A stretch of 64,000 nt of DNA from Chryseobacterium sp. CY350 (lineage in GTDB: Bacteria; Bacteroidota; Bacteroidia; Flavobacteriales; Weeksellaceae). The stretch spans positions 2,418,001-2,482,000 of the forward strand of contig NZ_CP116034.1 of the NCBI RefSeq assembly GCF_027945075.1. Direction: 5' to 3'. Of this stretch, positions 58,100 to 64,000 are shown piece after piece (the stretch's first letter is position 1; each line of letters begins with the position of its first letter). The notes under the pieces were generated by a model. The model saw only the letters and a program-made list of their open reading frames with translations. It had not been told where the DNA came from and searched no databases. The translations under genes were made by a program, and so were the position numbers.

Positions 58100-59536
58100 T
58101 TATTTCACGGTCTCCCCGATAAGTGTGCCTTGCGTATTACTATACACAAAAACATCCACAATGTCACCCAGTTTCTGACCTTCAAGCATATCAAAAACGC
58201 AAACTGCATTTTGAGAGTTTCTGCCTTTCCACTGGTTTTTATTTTTCTTAGAAATTCCTTCAATCAAAACGCTGTGAACTCTTCCTACATAACCCTCCAT
58301 TCTCTTTCTGGACAATTCGCCTTGCAAAGCAATTACTTCTGCCAAACGTCTCTGTTTAACATCCGAAGAAATATTGTCTTCCATTTTTTTGTGAGCCGGA
58401 GTTCCAGGTCTTTCAGAATACGAGAACATATAACCGTAATCAAATTCTACTTCTTTCATTAAGCTTAAAGTATCCTGATGATCTTCTTCGGTCTCGTTGC
58501 AAAAACCAATGATCATATCCTGAGAAAACGAAATATCCGGAACGATTTCTTTCGCTTTTCTTATTAATTCTAAATATTCTTCACGGGTATGTTGCCTGTT
58601 CATCGCTTCCAACATTTTGTTGCTTCCACTTTGTACCGGTAGATGGCAATAATTACAGATATTATCGTGTTTTGCCATCGTTCTGAAAACATCAAGACTC
58701 ATGTCCTGAGGATTTGAAGTAGAAAATCTGATTCTCATCTGAGGAACAGCTTTGGCAACAGAATCAAGAAGTTTCGAAAAATCAACAGCTGTAGCTTTCT
58801 GCATTTCTGAAGCTTTGGCAAAATCTTTTTTGGGACCGCCACCGTACCATAAATATGAGTCAACGTTTTGTCCGAGAAGTGTTATTTCTTTGTAACCGCT
58901 TTCCCAAAGACTTTTACATTCTTCTAAAATTGAGTGCGGGTCGCGGCTTCTTTCTCTACCTCTCGTAAAAGGCACGACACAGAACGTACACATGTTGTCG
59001 CAACCTCTCGTGATCGTCACAAATGCTGTAACACCATTTCCGCCTAAACGAACCGGATTGATATCTGCGTAAGTTTCTTCTTTTGAAAGGATAACATTAA
59101 TGGCATCTCTTCCGTCTTCTGTCTCCTTTAAAAGATTGGGCAAATCTCTGTAGGCATCGGGACCCACAACCAAATCGACCAATTGCTCTTCCTCTAAAAA
59201 TTTAGTTTTAAGCCTTTCAGCCATGCAGCCCAAAACACCAACCGTCATATTTGGGCGCTCTTTTTTTAGATTTTTAAACTGTGCGAGACGCATTCTCACG
59301 GTCTGCTCAGCCTTTTCACGAATTGAACATGTATTTAATAAAATCAAATCTGCCTCTTCTACATTCAGAGTTGTATTGTAACCCTGATCATTTAGAATAG
59401 AAGCAACAATTTCAGAATCAGAGAAATTCATCTGGCAGCCGTAGCTTTCCAGAAAGAGTTTTTTAAAATTTCCGGTTTTCTCGGCTATGGCAAATGCCTC
59501 TCCTTGTTTTGTTTCGTCTATATATTTTTCCTGCAC
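58100..59536 (-). CDS. miaB: tRNA-2-methylthio-N6-dimethylallyladenosine synthase MiaB
   Basis: A radical-SAM methylthiotransferase of 478 residues converting i6A37 to ms2i6A37. The N-terminal UPF0004 domain carries three Fe-S cysteines (ESYGCQMNFSD, LNTCSIRE, GVLGCMAER). The radical-SAM cluster is GCDNMCTFCVVPFTRGRE, and the C-terminal TRAM domain ends with IGETVK. Its product is the substrate of MiaE at 1829-2410. A -7 box TATCTTTG (minus strand, 59611-59618) lies about 75 bases upstream. Confidence 0.97.
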   Translation of the reverse strand: MQEKYIDETKQGEAFAIAEKTGNFKKLFLESYGCQMNFSDSEIVASILNDQGYNTTLNVEEADLILLNTCSIREKAEQTVRMRLAQFKNLKKERPNMTVGVLGCMAERLKTKFLEEEQLVDLVVGPDAYRDLPNLLKETEDGRDAINVILSKEETYADINPVRLGGNGVTAFVTITRGCDNMCTFCVVPFTRGRERSRDPHSILEECKSLWESGYKEITLLGQNVDSYLWYGGGPKKDFAKASEMQKATAVDFSKLLDSVAKAVPQMRIRFSTSNPQDMSLDVFRTMAKHDNICNYCHLPVQSGSNKMLEAMNRQHTREEYLELIRKAKEIVPDISFSQDMIIGFCNETEEDHQDTLSLMKEVEFDYGYMFSYSERPGTPAHKKMEDNISSDVKQRRLAEVIALQGELSRKRMEGYVGRVHSVLIEGISKKNKNQWKGRNSQNAVCVFDMLEGQKLGDIVDVFVYSNTQGTLIGETVK

Positions 59537-59674
59537 GGTAAGTCTGTTTTAGGTTTAAAATTAATCACCAAAAACATTTGAATAATTAAATTTTAAACTC
59601 ATTGAATTTGCAAAGATACAAAATATTGTGACAGAATGTCAGGAGTTTAAAGCATACTTCGCAGCGAAATCTGT

Positions 59675-60397
59675 TTAATTTCCTGCAAATTTAATTGGCA
59701 TTCTAAAGACCTGTTTAACCGGAACTCCTTTGTAAAAGCCGGGTTTCCAAAATGATTTTTTTGTATTTGATGCGCATTGCACCACCATCTCATTGAACTT
59801 TTCTAAGTTTGACTGATTCTCGATGTAGAAAAACCCGGCTTCTCCCTTTGTATCTACATCAAAGTTGATTACAAAAGAATAATCTCCAATTGGGCGGTAA
59901 CGGTTTGCATCAAAACATTTCACGAAATTTTCTCTAAACTTCATAATATCACTTTCTTTATCTTTGTGCATGTAAACAGGTTTAGAAAATGCTTCTTCAT
60001 CTTTTATATTGCCCAATAAAAGGTCGTCGGAAAACAGAGCGCAAAACATCGCAGGTATTTTCTTACCATCAACTTCTGCGGGTTTCCAGTTATTTACATT
60101 TTTTATTAGTTCAAGTACTTTATCTTTTAGGCATTTATTGTTTTCAACAGCACTCACATCAGCATCAGCAACATATTTCACCTTTCCATCCGGATAAACA
60201 ACAAATCTCATGAATAAAGCTTCTGTTTTGTCGCATGGCTTAATACTATTTTTTAAAGCAAGATCTTGTATTTCTTTGTAAAGACCTTTTCGTCCACCTT
60301 CATAAAAATCCTGATTCTTCGGATAGTTATATAAAATCTGTGAACTCACGTAACCGCACATAACTAATAACGCAGCAGTAAAAAATTTAAGTATCAT
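59675..60397 (-). CDS. Secreted protein of unknown function, TonB_C-like features
   Basis: A 240-residue protein with a signal peptide (FFTAALLVMCGYVSSQILY). The mature protein contains two similar halves, each with a YPDGKVKYVADADV-like or VDTKGEAGFFYIEN beta segment followed by NVNNWKPAEVDGKKIP or SFWKPGFYKGVPVKQVFRMP. The W-K-P...G.P pattern is that of TonB C-terminal-like domains used in many Bacteroidota envelope proteins. It is transcribed alone. Confidence 0.65.
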   Translation of the reverse strand: MILKFFTAALLVMCGYVSSQILYNYPKNQDFYEGGRKGLYKEIQDLALKNSIKPCDKTEALFMRFVVYPDGKVKYVADADVSAVENNKCLKDKVLELIKNVNNWKPAEVDGKKIPAMFCALFSDDLLLGNIKDEEAFSKPVYMHKDKESDIMKFRENFVKCFDANRYRPIGDYSFVINFDVDTKGEAGFFYIENQSNLEKFNEMVVQCASNTKKSFWKPGFYKGVPVKQVFRMPIKFAGN

Positions 60398-60588
60398 ATC
60401 AAAAATTAAAATTTGTTGTAAATAAATAGATAAAGCAAACTACAATTCGTATTTCCAGAGAATCATAATATATTTCCGTTCCTCTAAATTGTAAAAATTT
60501 CTGACACAAATATAAAATTTACCTCATTTATAAAAAACAAAAACCTCACACCTGTGTGCAAAGTTTTGTTCATATAGCATTGAAAAGA

Positions 60589-61833
60589 TTACGCTGTAAT
60601 CAATTGACTTTTTGCTTTTTCTCCTGTTTCTTTTAACATGAATGAAATTAAAATTGCCAAAACAATTCCTGCAATCCAAAATAAAACAGAATGCTCAAAA
60701 TGTAAATTTCCTGAATTGACATCCAAACTTTTACCAAACCATCTGCTGAAAATAGGACTCAATAAGGTAGTAACTCCGAAAGTTATAAAGTTGATCGCTC
60801 CTGTCGCACTTCCTTTTACATAATCAGGATTGGTTTCTTTTATGACAGAATAAGGTATCATTGCCGCTCCGGAACCAACTCCAAAAATAAACATACTGAT
60901 TTTCGCAGCATATAGATCGGGAAGATAAATCATTTGAATAAAACTTAGAATCATCAATAATGCTCCACCTATTAAAACAGGTTTTCTCCGACCTATTTTA
61001 TCAGTAATAAAACCTAGTAACGGACAACCAAAAGCCCAACCAAAAGCCACCATCGCACTGGTAATCGTTGCCTCACGGAAAAGAAACTGTTTGTCTGTCT
61101 CGAAAAAAGCAACTGCCCACGTCATTGCAAAAATAGTTGTTGGAGCAAAAAGTAATCCGGAAATAATTCCACATAGCCAAGATTGTGGATTTTTAAAAAC
61201 CACTTTATACGTGTCTAAGTAACCAACTGAATGATGAGGTTTTTCTTCCGCCACATCAGTCTGATCATCTTTTGGAGTGAAAAAGTAAAGTAAAACCGCA
61301 GTTATAATTGTGATAATTCCCGACCAGAGCCAAAAACTGTTGATGTTAATTCCTTCCTCCACCCACGGCCCTACCAAGAATTGTCCGGCAGTTCCTCCTA
61401 ACATTCCGATACATTGCGTTGCTCCGATTGCGGTTGCCAAAGACTTTGACGAAAAACCTTTACTCGCAAGATAAACGCAGCCGGGAAAAGCAAAAGCACA
61501 TCCCGCACCTTGTAATAATCTGCCGGTAATTCCGGCGGTCTGACTTGAAATTAAAAATAATAAACATCCTACTCCTAAAATCAAGCATCCTGCAAACAAC
61601 GATCTTTTTCCACCAAATTTATCTAAAGCAATTCCGGCAATCAAACTACAGGTAGAATAGGTGTAATAATACGTTCCCACCATGCTGATCAGCTTCAACT
61701 CAGTAGTTTTAAAATTACTGACTAATTCCGGAATCATTACCGCCGGTGCCGACCTGATCACATAATCTAAAAAATAAAAAATAAGACCAAATACCCACGC
61801 AATGACATAAAATTTCTTCAAAGAAGCACTCAT
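60589..61833 (-). CDS. MFS transporter
   Basis: A 414-residue major facilitator with 12 predicted helices. The loop 2-3 motif is GIALDKFGGKRSLFAG and the matching loop 8-9 motif is GFITDKIGRRKPVLIGG. RLLQGAGCAFAFPGCVYLAS is a helix 4-5 signature. Substrate is unknown; relatives transport organic anions. Its start codon shares one base with the stop of the PoxB-like gene, so the two form an operon, which might suggest export or import of a carboxylate handled by that enzyme. Confidence 0.87.
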   Translation of the reverse strand: MSASLKKFYVIAWVFGLIFYFLDYVIRSAPAVMIPELVSNFKTTELKLISMVGTYYYTYSTCSLIAGIALDKFGGKRSLFAGCLILGVGCLLFLISSQTAGITGRLLQGAGCAFAFPGCVYLASKGFSSKSLATAIGATQCIGMLGGTAGQFLVGPWVEEGININSFWLWSGIITIITAVLLYFFTPKDDQTDVAEEKPHHSVGYLDTYKVVFKNPQSWLCGIISGLLFAPTTIFAMTWAVAFFETDKQFLFREATITSAMVAFGWAFGCPLLGFITDKIGRRKPVLIGGALLMILSFIQMIYLPDLYAAKISMFIFGVGSGAAMIPYSVIKETNPDYVKGSATGAINFITFGVTTLLSPIFSRWFGKSLDVNSGNLHFEHSVLFWIAGIVLAILISFMLKETGEKAKSQLITA

Positions 61834-63566
61834 TATAATATTTCCTTGATATGTTTATAATTACTTTTTACAGTGTCTAAGGCTTCTTCCATTTTTCCGC
61901 CCAACATCAGTTGCGCCATAGATTTTGTCATCCCGATTACTTGTTCAAATTCAATTTTCGGAGGTAAAGCCAATGCATTTGGATTAGTAAAAATATTAAG
62001 TAAATACGGACCGTCATGATTTAAACAGTCTGTAATAGCTCCTACAACGTCTTCTGGTTTATGAACATTTTTTCCGGGATAACCCATTGCCTGTGCAATC
62101 ATCGCAAAATCCGGATTAATCATATCGGTCTCATTATCTGGCATTCCGCCGACTTCCATTTCCAGTTTTACCATCCCAAGACTTCTGTTGTTGAAAACAA
62201 TAAGTTTTACAGGAAGCCTATACTGAAAAATGGTTGCCATATCGCCCAAAAGCATCGACAAACCGCCGTCACCACACATTGCAATGACCTGTCGTCCGGG
62301 ATAGGCCAATGAAGCTCCTATCGCCATTGGCATTGCATTCGCCATCGATCCGTGGTTAAATGATCCCAACATTTTTCGTTCACCGGTTCCTGTAATAAAT
62401 CTTGCGCCCCAGACACAGCACATTCCGGTATCTACCGTAAAAATCGCATCATTTTTGGCTATCTGATCCAAAGTATGGGCAACATATTCGGGTTGAATAT
62501 TATCTTCTGTCCCAGATTCTTTTACATAAGTCAATTGATGTTCTTTTACTTTTCCGTAAAATTCCAATTGCTGATTGAGGAAGTTTACATCTGTCTTTTC
62601 TTTTAATAATGGAAGTAAGGCTTTGATGGTTTCTTTCACATCACCTGTAAGACCCAATTCCAGTTTTGCCCTTCTGCCTAATCTTTCCGGACTTTCGTCG
62701 ATCTGAACAATTTTATTTTTTACAGGCATAAATTTTTCATAAGGGAAATCTGTTCCCAATAGCAGAACAAGATCAGCCTCGTGCATTGCGTGATAAGCTG
62801 ATGGTAATCCCAAAAGACCTGTCAAACCCACTTCATTAGGATTATTTGGCTGAATAGACATTTTTCCTCTGAAAGAATATCCAACCGGAGCTTTCAAAAA
62901 TTTTGCTAATTCTACAACCTCAACATTTGATTTTTCGGCTCCGATACCACAGTAAATCGTTACCTTTTTGCTTTCATTAATTAAATTTGCCAAATGAGTT
63001 AATTCTTCATCGGAAGGACGAATCACAGGATTTGTTTTGAAAATCTGATTAGAAGTTGTTGCCTCTTCAGCATCAAGTTCAGAAACATCACCGGGAAGTC
63101 CGATCACGGCTACACCTTTTTTAGAAATAGCATGCTGAATTGCCGTCTGCAAAGTTCTCTGAACCTGCTCTGGTCTTGTAATCATTTGATTATAATAACT
63201 GCAATCGTCAAATAATTTGATGGTGTTTGTTTCCTGAAAATAATCCATTCCCATCTCATTACTCGGAATTGTAGAGGCAATCACCAACATCGGAACATGT
63301 GAACGGTGCGCTTCGTAAACACCATTGATTAAGTGAACGTGGCCTGGACCGCAACTTCCGGCACAAACAGCAAAACCATCCAATTCCGCTTCGGCTGCTG
63401 CTGCGTAGGCTCCGACCTCTTCATGCCTCACATGAATCCATTCGATACTGCTTTTTTTCACAGCAATATTCAGATGATTCAAACTGTCGCCTGTAACAGC
63501 ATAAATTCTTTTCACATTGGCATTTTCGAGCATCTCAACAATTTGCTCTGCGATATTTTTAGCCAT
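61833..63566 (-). CDS. PoxB-like thiamine-diphosphate enzyme (pyruvate dehydrogenase/oxidase type)
   Basis: A 577-residue ThDP enzyme closest in pattern to PoxB, which decarboxylates pyruvate to acetate and passes electrons to quinone. Seen are the ThDP glutamate in HVRHEEVGAYAAAAEAEL, AGSCGPGHVHLINGVYEA, QETNTIKLFDDCSYYNQ, the FAD-domain GKMSIQPNNPNEVGLTGLLG, and the ThDP motif GDGGLSMLLGDMATIFQY with FNNRSLG. Acetolactate synthase is less likely as the family text is PoxB-like. It is coupled to the MFS gene. Confidence 0.87.
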   Translation of the reverse strand: MAKNIAEQIVEMLENANVKRIYAVTGDSLNHLNIAVKKSSIEWIHVRHEEVGAYAAAAEAELDGFAVCAGSCGPGHVHLINGVYEAHRSHVPMLVIASTIPSNEMGMDYFQETNTIKLFDDCSYYNQMITRPEQVQRTLQTAIQHAISKKGVAVIGLPGDVSELDAEEATTSNQIFKTNPVIRPSDEELTHLANLINESKKVTIYCGIGAEKSNVEVVELAKFLKAPVGYSFRGKMSIQPNNPNEVGLTGLLGLPSAYHAMHEADLVLLLGTDFPYEKFMPVKNKIVQIDESPERLGRRAKLELGLTGDVKETIKALLPLLKEKTDVNFLNQQLEFYGKVKEHQLTYVKESGTEDNIQPEYVAHTLDQIAKNDAIFTVDTGMCCVWGARFITGTGERKMLGSFNHGSMANAMPMAIGASLAYPGRQVIAMCGDGGLSMLLGDMATIFQYRLPVKLIVFNNRSLGMVKLEMEVGGMPDNETDMINPDFAMIAQAMGYPGKNVHKPEDVVGAITDCLNHDGPYLLNIFTNPNALALPPKIEFEQVIGMTKSMAQLMLGGKMEEALDTVKSNYKHIKEIL

Positions 63567-63730
63567 AATTACTATTTTTTTTGATTAATTTGGTTCTGAT
63601 ATTAAATTTGAATCATATGACTCTCAGTATTTTTCCAAAAAACAATGAGTAATCAAATGTAGTCATTAAAAGATTCTAAAAGAAGCATTGATTGTGTTTT
63701 TATTCAACTTCTTATTTTTCAGTATAAAGC

Positions 63731-63766
63731 AAAAAATACTCCGCAATTTCTCACGGAGTATTTTTT
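63731..63766. terminator. Rho-independent terminator downstream of lysA
   Basis: A perfect 13-bp stem (AAAAAATACTCCG / CGGAGTATTTTTT) with a 10-base loop; A- and T-rich sides allow function on either strand. It ends the lysA message. The other part of 63567-63797 is the AT-rich promoter region of the PoxB-like gene. Confidence 0.8.
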
Positions 63767-63797
63767 TATTAAAAATTATATTATCTTAAAAAGGCTA

Positions 63798-64000
63798 TTA
63801 TAAAACTTCAATCTGATTTCTCAAAAGATCTTCAAATTCATCTCTTTTTCTGATCAGATGAGCTTTTCCGTCTAAGAAAAGAACTTCCGCCGGTTTTAGT
63901 CTCGAATTGAAATTCGTACTCATCTCAAAACCGTAAGCTCCCGCAGTATGGAAAGCCAAAACATCGCCTTCTCTTACCTCATTCAGCTTTCTGTCCCAAG
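63798..64000 (-). CDS. lysA: Diaminopimelate decarboxylase LysA, C-terminal end (cut by window edge)
   Basis: Reading back from the right edge gives 67 codons: WDRKLNEVREGDVLAFHTAG, AYGFEMSTNFNSRLKPAEVL, then FLDGKAHLIRKRDEFEDLLR and a stop. GDxxAFxxAGAYGxxMSxxFNxRxxPAEVL is the C-terminal signature of PLP group IV decarboxylases, best fitting LysA (last step of lysine synthesis). The catalytic barrel is outside the window. Confidence 0.85.
   Translation of the reverse strand, partial: WDRKLNEVREGDVLAFHTAGAYGFEMSTNFNSRLKPAEVLFLDGKAHLIRKRDEFEDLLRNQIEVL

Noticed and set aside
1..64000. CRISPR arrays, tRNA or rRNA genes, insertion sequences
   Set aside because: I saw no regular spacer-repeat array, no cloverleaf-like sequence and no transposase reading frame. 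This was reading by eye, so tRNAscan or ISfinder could still find something small.

Overview
The window is AT-rich DNA from a member of the Bacteroidota, most likely a Chryseobacterium or close relative in the Weeksellaceae. The evidence is the T9SS gene porD, the Bacteroidota-type omega subunit, promoters of the TTTG-N19-TAnnTTTG kind instead of -35/-10 boxes, MiaE next to DUF502, and the order bamD-rpoZ-coaBC-porD-recN. I saw no rRNA, tRNA, CRISPR array or insertion sequence.

Layout. 1-18.2 kb is mostly core: an acyltransferase cut by the left edge, miaE, DUF502, a FrnE-like thiol protein, a flavin monooxygenase and a PatB-type lyase, a PQQ-type sugar dehydrogenase, a blaI/blaR1-like pair whose operator lies on its own -7 box, uvrB, an unrecognised membrane pair (12.2-13.5 kb), an AI-2E-type permease, two paralogous membrane proteins, pabB and pabC. 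menD follows at 18.3-20.0 kb. 20.1-24.1 kb is a decayed polymorphic-toxin locus. It holds a toxin gene with three single-base frameshifts ending in a zincin-like domain, an immunity-like gene, an orphan second toxin tail that shares a 126-bp linker with the first and carries a TA-slippage frameshift, a second immunity candidate and scraps of a third cassette. A 2-oxoglutarate/Fe(II) oxygenase gene separates this from the next island.

25.2-41.2 kb is the most striking part, a natural-product (RiPP) island. Read on the minus strand it has two short double-glycine peptides (absent from ordinary gene calls), a CPBP membrane protease, and two HlyD/C39-ABC exporter pairs. Read on the plus strand it has a membrane TPR-AraC regulator and then a lanthipeptide-like precursor, a secreted prolyl-oligopeptidase, a LanB glutamylation protein and a separate LanB elimination protein. 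No LanC cyclase is present. A shared motif (TTTATAAATYTTG) sits in the three main control regions and may be the regulator's binding site.

41.3-64 kb returns to core genes: recN, porD, coaBC, rpoZ, bamD, a TetR regulator, a TatD-like hydrolase, tcdA, rnpA, DUF4126, a long acidic protein, lptE, a membrane paralogue, a sigma-54 activator, miaB, an MFS transporter with a PoxB-like enzyme, and the end of lysA at the right edge. Between the sigma-54 gene and miaB sits a small accessory block: a TPR protein, a lipoprotein, and a Fic plus YhcG-type nuclease pair. The nuclease gene contains four palindromes inside its coding sequence. miaB and miaE, at opposite ends of the window, act in the same tRNA modification pathway (ms2io6A37).
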